This document shows, piece after piece, positions 1-4,973 of a DNA stretch of 5,896 nucleotides. The first letter of the stretch is position 1; each line of letters opens with the position of its first letter. The DNA comes from Syntrophales bacterium (GTDB lineage: Bacteria > Desulfobacterota > Syntrophia > Syntrophales > UBA5619): contig JAQTRB010000116.1 in NCBI GenBank assembly GCA_028712015.1, positions 1 through 5,896 on the forward strand, read 5' to 3'. The translations under genes were made by a program, and so were the position numbers. Below the pieces are notes generated by a model, which had not been told where the DNA came from, searched no databases, and worked only from the letters and a program-made list of their open reading frames with translations.

Positions 1-575
1 AGGAGATCTGTCCCCCCCATGTCCTTTTTGCCAGCAACACCTCGTCCATTCCGATCACGGAGCTGGCAACGGCGACGAAGCGGCCGGACCGGTTTGCGGG
101 CATGCATTTCTTCAGCCCCGTGCCCGTCATGAAGCTGGTGGAGATCATCCGGGGTCTCAAGACGTCGGACGGGACGATCCGGACGATCAAGGAGATCACC
201 GACCGGATCGGCAAGGTCGGCGTGTTCGTCAAGGACGGACCGGGATTCCTGGTGAACCGGGTCAACGCGGCGCTGCGCAACGAGGTCTACAACTGTCTGG
301 CGGAAGGGGTGGCCACCATCGAGGATATCGACAAGGCCCTGAAGTTCGGACTGGGGCATCCCATGGGGCCGTTCGAGTTGGGGGATTTCGTCGGCCTCGA
401 GATCGGACTTGCCGTGGCGGAAACCCTCTGGGAAAACTTCAAGGATCCCAAGTGGCGGCCGGCCCTGTCCCTCCGGAAGCTCGTCGCCTCGGGCGATCTG
501 GGACGCAAGACCGGCAGGGGCTGGTACGACTACACGAGCGGAGAGAAAAAACCGCGCACGGACATCCATCTCTAG
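1..575 (+). CDS. 3-hydroxyacyl-CoA (3-hydroxybutyryl-CoA) dehydrogenase, 5'-truncated by the window edge
   Basis: NAD-dependent oxidation of (S)-3-hydroxyacyl-CoA to 3-oxoacyl-CoA, in beta-oxidation or in the reverse, butyrate-type pathway; cytoplasmic. The frame is open from base 3, giving 190 visible residues, so the ATG at 102 is internal. Before it the peptide contains SNTSSIPIT and KRPDRFAGMHFF, which are family signatures. Visible active-site elements are the SNTSS serine region, the His of MHFF (residue 35), the Glu of KLVEII (47) and the Asn in GFLVNR. The C-terminal domain follows, with GHPMGPFELGD and the hallmark ending GRKTGRGWYDY. The family is about 280-290 residues, so roughly 90-100 N-terminal residues, including the GxGxxG NAD-binding fold, lie outside the window. 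MHFFSP replaces the commoner HFFNP. It converges on the minus-strand genes and looks unrelated to them. The exact chain-length preference cannot be read from the sequence. Confidence 0.95.
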   Translation, partial: EICPPHVLFASNTSSIPITELATATKRPDRFAGMHFFSPVPVMKLVEIIRGLKTSDGTIRTIKEITDRIGKVGVFVKDGPGFLVNRVNAALRNEVYNCLAEGVATIEDIDKALKFGLGHPMGPFELGDFVGLEIGLAVAETLWENFKDPKWRPALSLRKLVASGDLGRKTGRGWYDYTSGEKKPRTDIHL

Positions 576-623
576 GAGGCGACGCGCAGGATTCCGCAGT
601 GACTTTCCGGACGGATGGTGCAT

Positions 624-647
624 GGACGGGGTCGGGATCCCGTTTTT
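624..647 (+). terminator. candidate intrinsic terminator after the 3-hydroxyacyl-CoA dehydrogenase gene
   Basis: Arms ACGGG (626-630) and CCCGT (639-643) enclose an 8-base loop and run straight into TTTTT (643-647). Two G-U pairs (625/644, 624/645) could lengthen the stem. It lies about 50 bases after the TAG stop. The loop and right arm also contain the palindrome CGGGATCCCG, so an alternative fold is possible. The stem is short, hence moderate confidence. Confidence 0.5.
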
Positions 648-683
648 AAGCCGCTCCCGGAGATCCCGTTTCCGCGGAATGGC

Positions 684-711
684 GCGAAGGGCCGATAGCC
701 AAGGCCTTCGC
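684..711 (-). terminator. strong hairpin downstream of the acyltransferase gene (terminator-like, no T-run)
   Basis: GCGAAGG(G)CC (684-693) pairs with GGCCTTCGC (703-711): nine base pairs with one bulged G and a 9-base loop. It starts 26 bases past the acyltransferase stop codon on the minus strand. No U-tract follows, so it is more likely an RNA 3'-end stabiliser or a Rho-assisted stop than a classical intrinsic terminator. It could serve either convergent transcript. Confidence 0.4.
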
Positions 712-737
712 AGCAAACCGACGGGCAACCCGGCATG

Positions 738-1676
738 TCAGGTGGCGGCATAGTCCCGACGATATTTTGCGTCCAGCATCCGGTCGATGCTCTCCATGAC
801 GATCCGCGTCACCCCTTCGAACTGCTCCCGATAGCGCAACTGCGATTCCCGGGAGAGGAGGCGGAAGGGTTCCAGGATCCGGAAGGGCTTGAGCTGGTCG
901 TTCACGGAAAGCGGCTCTCCGATCCGGTAGGTGATCCGGCCGCTCCGCGCAAAGGGAAGGCTTCCCCGGTAAACCATTTCGGAGTTGTTGCAGGCCACCG
1001 GGACGATCCGCTTTCCGGTGTGGAGGGCAAGCTGGGCGAGGCCGGTTCTCCCCTCCGCCAATTTCACCGAGCGGGTCCCCTCGGGGAAAATGATCAGATT
1101 GAGCTTCCGCTCGCAGAGGGCCGTGCGGCTCAATTCCGCGACCTTTTCCATGACCCCTTCATACTGCAACCGGACAAACTCCGTGAACTGCTCGCCCATC
1201 GCCTGGAGCGCTTCGATCGCGGCGCGTTCCTGCGGCCCCGCCTCGGCAAGGCGGCCTTCGATCATGTCCCTGACGGTGCGGTAGAGGCCCTTGTCCATCT
1301 TGCGGTTGAACTTTTTCCGATAATACTCTTCGATCAGATACCCCATCGACGGAACCGGAATGAGGTTGCAGAGGTCAAGCCCCTTCGCAAGGAAGGCGTT
1401 TTTATAGTACTTGGCCTTCACCCAGACGGTCGTAAAGGGAAATTCGCGCATTTTCAAAAGTTTGTACTGGAAGGGCCAGTAGTTGAACCGGTCCGTGTGG
1501 TTCATCGCAAAGATCACGCTCTCCCCGCGGGGAATTCGTTCATGATTTTCGATCCGGATGTCCACCTTCTGAAAGATGCTGTAATTGGGCAGAAGCAGGA
1601 GATGCGCCACAATTTTCTGGCCGAAAGGTTCGGAAACCAACTTTATTTTCTTCAAATATTCGATATCGATCATCAT
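738..1676 (-). CDS. PlsC-like (glycerolipid/lipid A type) acyltransferase with an unusual HX4N motif
   Basis: A 312-residue member of the PlsC/LPLAT acyltransferase superfamily, which transfers acyl groups from acyl-ACP or acyl-CoA to lysophospholipids or related acceptors at the cytoplasmic membrane. Motif I reads NHTDRFN (59-65): the catalytic His60 is present, but the partner usually found five residues on as Asp is Asn65, and an Asp sits at 62. Motif III is a textbook FPEGTRS (197-203), followed by a motif IV-like IVPVACNN (224-231). Between them is a long, charged, helical-looking segment (about 115-190), larger than in ordinary PlsC. I see no clear transmembrane helix; residues 22-30 are only mildly hydrophobic. 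Two ATGs are adjacent: GGAG lies 3 bases from the first and 6 from the second, so translation may begin at 1673. It is last in the hldD-kdsB direction, 72 bases after kdsB. The acceptor is unknown; the neighbours make a lipid A or LPS role possible, not shown. Confidence 0.85.
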   Translation of the reverse strand: MMIDIEYLKKIKLVSEPFGQKIVAHLLLLPNYSIFQKVDIRIENHERIPRGESVIFAMNHTDRFNYWPFQYKLLKMREFPFTTVWVKAKYYKNAFLAKGLDLCNLIPVPSMGYLIEEYYRKKFNRKMDKGLYRTVRDMIEGRLAEAGPQERAAIEALQAMGEQFTEFVRLQYEGVMEKVAELSRTALCERKLNLIIFPEGTRSVKLAEGRTGLAQLALHTGKRIVPVACNNSEMVYRGSLPFARSGRITYRIGEPLSVNDQLKPFRILEPFRLLSRESQLRYREQFEGVTRIVMESIDRMLDAKYRRDYAAT

Positions 1677-1679
1677 TCT

Positions 1680-1684
1680 CTCCC
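1680..1684 (-). promoter_or_regulatory. ribosome binding site of the acyltransferase gene
   Basis: Minus-strand GGGAG followed by AGA and then ATGATG. Spacing favours the second ATG (6 bases) over the first (3 bases), so the first methionine may not be used. Confidence 0.6.
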
Positions 1685-1690
1685 GACACC

Positions 1691-1706
1691 TGGGGACGGC
1701 GCCCCA
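1691..1706 (-). other. small hairpin in the acyltransferase 5' leader
   Basis: TGGGG and CCCCA form a perfect 5-bp stem with a 6-base loop, ending 6 bases before the GGGAG ribosome binding site. It could modulate ribosome access, but a stem this short may be chance in GC-rich DNA. Confidence 0.3.
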
Positions 1707-1730
1707 TTCGTCTGTGGTTTGTGTTCCGTT

Positions 1731-1753
1731 AAAAATAGGGCGTTGTCCCTATT
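1731..1753 (-). terminator. weak intrinsic terminator-like hairpin overlapping the kdsB stop codon
   Basis: On the minus strand AATAGGG, a 6-base loop and CCCTATT are followed directly by more T, making a TTTTT run (1735-1731). The kdsB TAG stop lies inside the left arm. The 7-bp stem has only three G-C pairs, so partial termination or attenuation before the acyltransferase gene is more likely than a full stop. Confidence 0.45.
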
Positions 1754-2498
1754 GATTTTCCCCCGTGATCAGACGCCGGACCCGTTCCAGTTCCGCGGGG
1801 GTGTCCACCTCGACGGAATCGTGCGGGGTGACGACCACCTTGATCCGGTAGCCGTTTTCGAGGGCGCGAAGCTGTTCGAGCGCCTCGAGACGCTCCAGGA
1901 TTCCCTCGGGGAGGGCGGCGAAGGCGCGCAGAAAATCACGGCGGTAGGCATAGATCCCGTGGTGCTTGAAATATTCGGCCTTCCTCCCCGCATCGCGCAC
2001 GAAAGGAATCGTTGCGCGGGAAAAATAGAGCGCGAAATGGTCCCGGTCGAAAACGACCTTGACGGCATTCGGATGGGCGACCTCCTCCTCGCGGACAATC
2101 CGGTAGATCAACGTGGACATGGGGATGGAAACGTCCTCAAGCAGCGGCCCGACCACCTCGTCCACCTGCACCGGCTCGAAGAGCGGCTGATCCCCCTGGA
2201 TGTTCACGATGATGTCTTCATCCCGGAGATTCAGGCTCTCGACGGCCTCGGCGATCCGGTCCGTTCCCGACCGGTGGCGGGGCGAGGTCATCACCGCCCG
2301 GCCGCCGAACGCCTTCACCGCCGCAAAGATCCTCTCGTCGTCGGTCGCCACGGCGGCGAACGACACGCTCTTTGCCTTCAGAACCCGTTCATAGACGTGG
2401 CGGATCATCGGCTTTCCGCAGAGATCGGCAAGCGGCTTCCCGGGAAAGCGGGTCGATTCGTAACGGGACGGGATGATGCAGACCACCTGGACGGTCAT
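1749..2498 (-). CDS. kdsB: 3-deoxy-manno-octulosonate cytidylyltransferase (CMP-Kdo synthetase)
   Basis: Activates Kdo (or an 8-amino variant) with CTP to give the CMP-sugar used by the Kdo transferase WaaA; cytoplasmic, essential for Kdo-containing LPS. The 249 residues match the usual family length. Visible signatures in order are the nucleotide-binding IIPSRYESTRFPGKPL (8-23), SGTDRI (77-82), NIQGDQPL (99-106, carrying the Mg-binding Asp), ALYFSRATIPF (156-166), the substrate-site KHHGIYAY (178-185), LEQLRALENG (207-216) and SVEVDTPAEL (228-237). The second His in KHHG occupies a position that is usually Val, Leu or Ile. The ATG has a good ribosome binding site 8 bases upstream and starts 11 bases after hldD ends. 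With a KdnA-like transaminase upstream, its real substrate could be Kdo8N, as for the Shewanella enzyme; that is inference. Confidence 0.96.
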   Translation of the reverse strand: MTVQVVCIIPSRYESTRFPGKPLADLCGKPMIRHVYERVLKAKSVSFAAVATDDERIFAAVKAFGGRAVMTSPRHRSGTDRIAEAVESLNLRDEDIIVNIQGDQPLFEPVQVDEVVGPLLEDVSIPMSTLIYRIVREEEVAHPNAVKVVFDRDHFALYFSRATIPFVRDAGRKAEYFKHHGIYAYRRDFLRAFAALPEGILERLEALEQLRALENGYRIKVVVTPHDSVEVDTPAELERVRRLITGENQ

Positions 2499-2506
2499 GG
2501 CGATTT

Positions 2507-2512
2507 TCCTTA
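2507..2512 (-). promoter_or_regulatory. kdsB ribosome binding site overlapping the hldD stop codon
   Basis: Minus-strand TAAGGA: its TAA is the hldD stop and AAGGA is the Shine-Dalgarno of kdsB, 8 bases before the ATG. This arrangement favours translational coupling of HldD and KdsB. Confidence 0.75.
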
Positions 2513-3478
2513 GAGATAGGGATCCGGATCGCTCAGGAACCGAACATAATCGGCAACCGTCTCCTCCAGCGCTCCGGAGGAAACCGGATAACCGGCCGCG
2601 CGGAGTTTATCCATCTTCGCCTCGGTGAAATACTGGTACTGTCCCCGGATCGTCTCCGGCATCTCGATGTAATCGATGGCCGGGGCGAGATTCATCGCCG
2701 CGAAAACCGCCCGGATCAGGTCGTTCCAGGTCCGGGCCAGCCCCGTCCCGAAGTTGAAGATCCCGTTGACCTCCCGGTGGTTCAGCAGCCACCAGATCGC
2801 CTGGACGCAATCCTTGACGTAGACGAAATCCCGTTCCTGACCGCCGTCGGGATATTCGGGCCGGTACGATTTGAACAACCGGACCCGGCCCGTATCGCGG
2901 ATCTGATGGAAGGCCTTGAAGACCACGCTCGTCATGTCGCCCTTGTGGTACTCGTTCGGACCGAAGACATTGAAGAACTTGATCCCGGCGACCCGGTCCG
3001 CCATCCCCTCGCGCAGCACTCTCAGGTCGAAGAGCTGTTTGGAGTATCCGTACAGGTTGATCGGCCGCAGACGGAGGGTTGTTTCGTCGTCGTCGGTAAA
3101 CCCCCGCGCACCGTCGCCGTAAGTCGCCGCAGAACTTGCATAGATGAACCGGACCCCCTTTTCGAGCGCCCATTGGGCCAGGAGGCACGTGTAGTGGAAA
3201 TTGTTTTCCATCAGATAGTTGGCGTCCCGTTCCGTCGTCGAGGAGCAGGCCCCCATGTGGACGACCGCCTCTACGGGGAAGTGCACCCGGCCCGTATCGA
3301 CCATATTGAGGAAGACGCTTTTGTGAAGGTAGTCGACATAACGTCGCTTCACGAGGTTCTTCCACTTTTCGGACGCAGCCAGGTCATCGACGATCATGAT
3401 GTCGTCGATCCCCTCGGCGTTCAGTTTCGCAACCAAGGCGCTCCCGATGAACCCGGCGCCCCCGGTGACCACAATCAT
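2510..3478 (-). CDS. hldD: ADP-L-glycero-D-manno-heptose 6-epimerase
   Basis: Inverts C6 of ADP-D-glycero-beta-D-manno-heptose to give ADP-L,D-heptose, the donor for the LPS inner core; cytoplasmic, NADP-dependent short-chain dehydrogenase (extended SDR) fold. The 322 residues are the normal family length. Visible features are the GxxGxxG nucleotide motif in TGGAGFIG (5-12), HMGACSSTTE (74-83), the serine region ASSAATYG (114-121), the catalytic Tyr143 and Lys147 in YGYSK, KFFNVFGPNEYHKGDM (167-182) with the HldD-type conserved Lys179, RDFVYVKDC (216-224) and the C-terminal GQYQYFTEAKMDKLRAAGY (279-297). AAAGGAG lies 7 bases before the ATG. It is the first gene after the palindromic spacer and overlaps the kdsB ribosome binding site at its stop. 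Nothing is missing or unusual in the active site. Confidence 0.96.
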   Translation of the reverse strand: MIVVTGGAGFIGSALVAKLNAEGIDDIMIVDDLAASEKWKNLVKRRYVDYLHKSVFLNMVDTGRVHFPVEAVVHMGACSSTTERDANYLMENNFHYTCLLAQWALEKGVRFIYASSAATYGDGARGFTDDDETTLRLRPINLYGYSKQLFDLRVLREGMADRVAGIKFFNVFGPNEYHKGDMTSVVFKAFHQIRDTGRVRLFKSYRPEYPDGGQERDFVYVKDCVQAIWWLLNHREVNGIFNFGTGLARTWNDLIRAVFAAMNLAPAIDYIEMPETIRGQYQYFTEAKMDKLRAAGYPVSSGALEETVADYVRFLSDPDPYL

Positions 3479-3548
3479 CCCTTAACTCCTTTCAATCAAC
3501 TCCTCAACACGGGGATCGACGTTTCCGCTCCGAAAACGCGGATGGATA

Positions 3549-3660
3549 TTTTTTCGGGGTACCCTGCCCCCGCAGCGGAGCGGCCGCCGGGAAAACTGTT
3601 CGAGCGCGAAGCGCGAGTTTTTTCCCGGCAGCGAAGCGAGGAGGAGCAGGGTCGAAAAAA
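3549..3660. repeat. nested 112-bp imperfect palindrome with T6/A6 ends
   Basis: Three sets of arms nest concentrically. Outer: TTTTTTCG (3549-3556) and CGAAAAAA (3653-3660). Next: ACCCTGC (3561-3567) and GCAGGGT (3646-3652), which abuts the outer arm on the right and is separated from it by GGGT on the left. Inner: GCCGGGAAAA (3586-3595) and TTTTCCCGGC (3620-3629), a perfect 10-bp pair. The 24-base centre contains GCGC-GAA-GCGC (3604-3614). It could form a long cruciform in DNA or a branched RNA hairpin. On the plus strand the central hairpin is followed closely by T6 (3618-3623). It resembles a small dispersed palindromic element; identity unknown. Confidence 0.75.
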
Positions 3661-3690
3661 GATCTTGAGCGTCTAGGAGCGCGGAGCGCC
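3572..3690. repeat. four short AGCG(CG)RAGCG repeats
   Basis: Units at 3572-3583 (GCAGCGGAGCGG), 3602-3617 (GAGCGCGAAGCGCGAG, an exact mirror repeat), 3628-3641 (GCAGCGAAGCGAGG) and 3676-3690 (GGAGCGCGGAGCGCC). Two forms alternate: with and without the extra CG. All share AGCG, a purine, then AGCG. The composition differs from the neighbouring genes. Confidence 0.6.
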
Positions 3691-3696
3691 GATCCT
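3675..3696 (-). terminator. hairpin just after the aminotransferase stop codon, possible terminator
   Basis: AGGA+GCGC (3675-3682) pairs with GCGC (3686-3689) and TCCT (3693-3696) across a 3-base bulge, with a 3-base loop. On the minus strand it begins 6 bases after the TAG. A T6 run (3660-3655) follows, but 14 bases further on, so it is not a standard intrinsic terminator. Confidence 0.35.
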
Positions 3697-3702
3697 CTTT
3701 AC

Positions 3703-4899
3703 CTATAACACCTTCGCCGCCTTTTCAATGGCCTTGCCGATCGCCTTCATTCGGACCGCCGGCATCTTCACGTTGATCCCCAGGATGAGGGTCCGTCCCA
3801 GGAGATCCTCCGCATGAGGAATCGCCTTGCGGCTGTACGTGACTTTCCGGTTCCGCGGGTCGTTGAAGGCCGTCTTCGTCTGGGCCGTGGATTTGGCCAG
3901 GAAGTGCTCCCAGTTGGGGACGTAATGCCAGAAGTTCTCCTTGAAGATGGTCGTCCCGATCCCCTCCGCTGCCAGCGCCTTCTGGAAAGCCTTGGCCTGG
4001 GTTTCCGTGGGCAGGTTGAAGGCCAGATGGGTCGCCGAATCGCCCTCCGGATCCGGGACCGCCCGGAATTTCAGACCCGGGATCGGGGCCAGCATGGCCG
4101 CAAGGGCCGTCTTGTTCTTCCGCTGCGCCGCCAGCACCCGGTTGAGCTTCCGGAGCTGGGCGAGACCGATGCCCCCCTGGATTTCATTCATCCGGTAGTT
4201 GAAGCCGAGGATCGTCCGGCCGTCGAGGGCCCGGCTGACGGTGGAGAGGTGGTCGTGGCCGTGGTCGTGGTACCATTCGGCGCGGTGGTAGAGGTCCAGG
4301 TCGTCGGTCAGGATCATGCCGCCTTCACCGGTGGTAATCGTCTTGTAGTGGTCAAAGCTGAAGATGCCCATCCGCCCGATGGTGCCCGTCATCTTCCCCT
4401 GGATGCTCGCCCCGCAGGCCTGGGCGTTGTCCTCCAGCACCAGGAGCTTGTGCTTCCTGGCCACCTTCATGATCCTGTCCATCCGCGCCGGCGCGCCGCA
4501 CATGTGGACGGGGATGATCGCCCTCGTCCGGGGCGTGATCTTGTTCGGAATATCGTCGGGATCCAGGTTCAGGGTATCGTCGATGTCGGCCATGACGGGC
4601 ATCGCGCCGACCTCGAGGACCGCCTCGTAGGTGGCCATGAACGTAAAAGCCGGGCAGATCACCTCGTCGCCGGGCCCCACGTCCAGGGCCGTAAGGGCAA
4701 TCTTGAGGGCCGTAGAGCCCGAGGAGACCCCCAGGGCATACCGGGCGCCGAAATATTTTGCGAAGGCCTTCTCGAAATCCCGGACCTTCCAGATCCCCTG
4801 CCGCTCCCGGTCGAGGGAATAACGGGCGAAGATCCCCGTCTTGAAGAGCGCCTCGATCTCCTTCAACTCTTCCTTGCCAATCAATTCCGCACCGGCCAT
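3703..4899 (-). CDS. kdnA: DegT/DnrJ/EryC1/StrS-type PLP aminotransferase, probable Kdo 8-transaminase (KdnA-like)
   Basis: Fold type I sugar aminotransferase; KdnA makes 8-amino-3,8-dideoxy-manno-octulosonate (Kdo8N) from 8-oxo-Kdo with glutamate as amino donor. I place the start at the ATG at 4899 (398 residues), because AAGGAGG lies 8 bases upstream and the peptide then begins MAGAELIGKEEL, like the KdnA N-terminus I recall. A longer GTG-started reading to 4935 would begin inside a hairpin loop. Visible: SSGSTAL (59-65, PLP phosphate), LEDNAQ (155-160; Asp157 to the PLP nitrogen), the Schiff-base Lys186 in DHYKTITTGEGG, the His-rich HDHGHDH (211-217), GFNYRMNEIQGGIGLAQL (232-249) and PDPEGDS (282-288). 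The last two and the His-rich stretch look KdnA-like rather than generic. It follows the alcohol dehydrogenase by 74 bases. Aminotransferase family is near certain; the Kdo substrate is inferred from resemblance and from kdsB nearby. Confidence 0.9.
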   Translation of the reverse strand: MAGAELIGKEELKEIEALFKTGIFARYSLDRERQGIWKVRDFEKAFAKYFGARYALGVSSGSTALKIALTALDVGPGDEVICPAFTFMATYEAVLEVGAMPVMADIDDTLNLDPDDIPNKITPRTRAIIPVHMCGAPARMDRIMKVARKHKLLVLEDNAQACGASIQGKMTGTIGRMGIFSFDHYKTITTGEGGMILTDDLDLYHRAEWYHDHGHDHLSTVSRALDGRTILGFNYRMNEIQGGIGLAQLRKLNRVLAAQRKNKTALAAMLAPIPGLKFRAVPDPEGDSATHLAFNLPTETQAKAFQKALAAEGIGTTIFKENFWHYVPNWEHFLAKSTAQTKTAFNDPRNRKVTYSRKAIPHAEDLLGRTLILGINVKMPAVRMKAIGKAIEKAAKVL

Positions 4900-4907
4900 A
4901 ACCTGTT

Positions 4908-4914
4908 CCTCCTT
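4908..4914 (-). promoter_or_regulatory. strong ribosome binding site fixing the aminotransferase start
   Basis: Minus-strand AAGGAGG, 8 bases before the ATG at 4899. It lies inside the longer GTG-started reading and argues that the shorter protein is the real one. Confidence 0.85.
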
Positions 4915-4920
4915 CCATTT

Positions 4921-4961
4921 GGAAAATGGGGACACGATGCAGCATCATGCCCCCATTTTCC
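4921..4961 (-). promoter_or_regulatory. 11-bp perfect inverted repeat between the dehydrogenase and aminotransferase genes
   Basis: GGAAAATGGGG (4921-4931) and CCCCATTTTCC (4951-4961) are perfect complements around 19 bases, which can themselves form a small GATG/CATC stem. On the minus-strand transcript the hairpin starts 12 bases after the dehydrogenase stop and ends 6 bases before the aminotransferase Shine-Dalgarno. No T-run follows, so it is not a classical terminator. RNA processing, 3'-end protection or control of translation are possible roles. Confidence 0.7.
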
Positions 4962-4973
4962 CATTTCATGTTT

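Larger units (their letters stand above)
3479..3702 (-). other. 224-bp spacer between the aminotransferase gene and hldD, repeat-rich, no gene
   Basis: I see no protein gene here. Next to hldD are the ribosome binding site (3486-3492, AAAGGAG) and a small leader hairpin, CGTTTTC/GGAAACG on the minus strand (3520-3538, one G-U pair). The rest is the inverted-repeat island and short AGCG repeats listed separately. I could not identify a convincing -35/-10 pair, so whether hldD has its own promoter here is open. Confidence 0.6.

Noticed and set aside
102..104. ATG at 102 as the start of the 3-hydroxyacyl-CoA dehydrogenase
   Set aside because: Family-conserved residues (SNTSS, KRPDRF) continue upstream in the same frame to the window edge, so the gene is truncated rather than short.
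735..2513. 592-codon open plus-strand frame opposite the acyltransferase and kdsB genes
   Set aside because: Its translation shows no family signature and is rich in His, Asp, Pro, Gly and Arg, as expected from the complement of GC-biased codons; both minus-strand genes beneath it have clear motifs and ribosome binding sites.
3479..3560. Sigma-70 promoter for hldD
   Set aside because: No convincing TTGACA/TATAAT pair with proper spacing on the minus strand; the A/T stretch at 3546-3554 is not matched by a -35 element.
3549..3660. Integron attC site, CRISPR or group II intron remnant as an explanation of the palindrome
   Set aside because: No RYYYAAC/GTTRRRY core pair, no regularly spaced identical repeats with spacers, and no recognisable domain V sequence or reverse transcriptase.
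2777..3676. 299-codon plus-strand open frame opposite hldD and through the palindromic island
   Set aside because: No recognisable domain, and it overlaps an intact hldD. Its C-terminal part is only the translated repeat island.
4900..4935. N-terminal extension of the aminotransferase from a GTG at 4935
   Set aside because: The GTG lies in the loop of the 11-bp hairpin, there is no good ribosome binding site for it, and the extension contains the strong AAGGAGG that serves the ATG at 4899.
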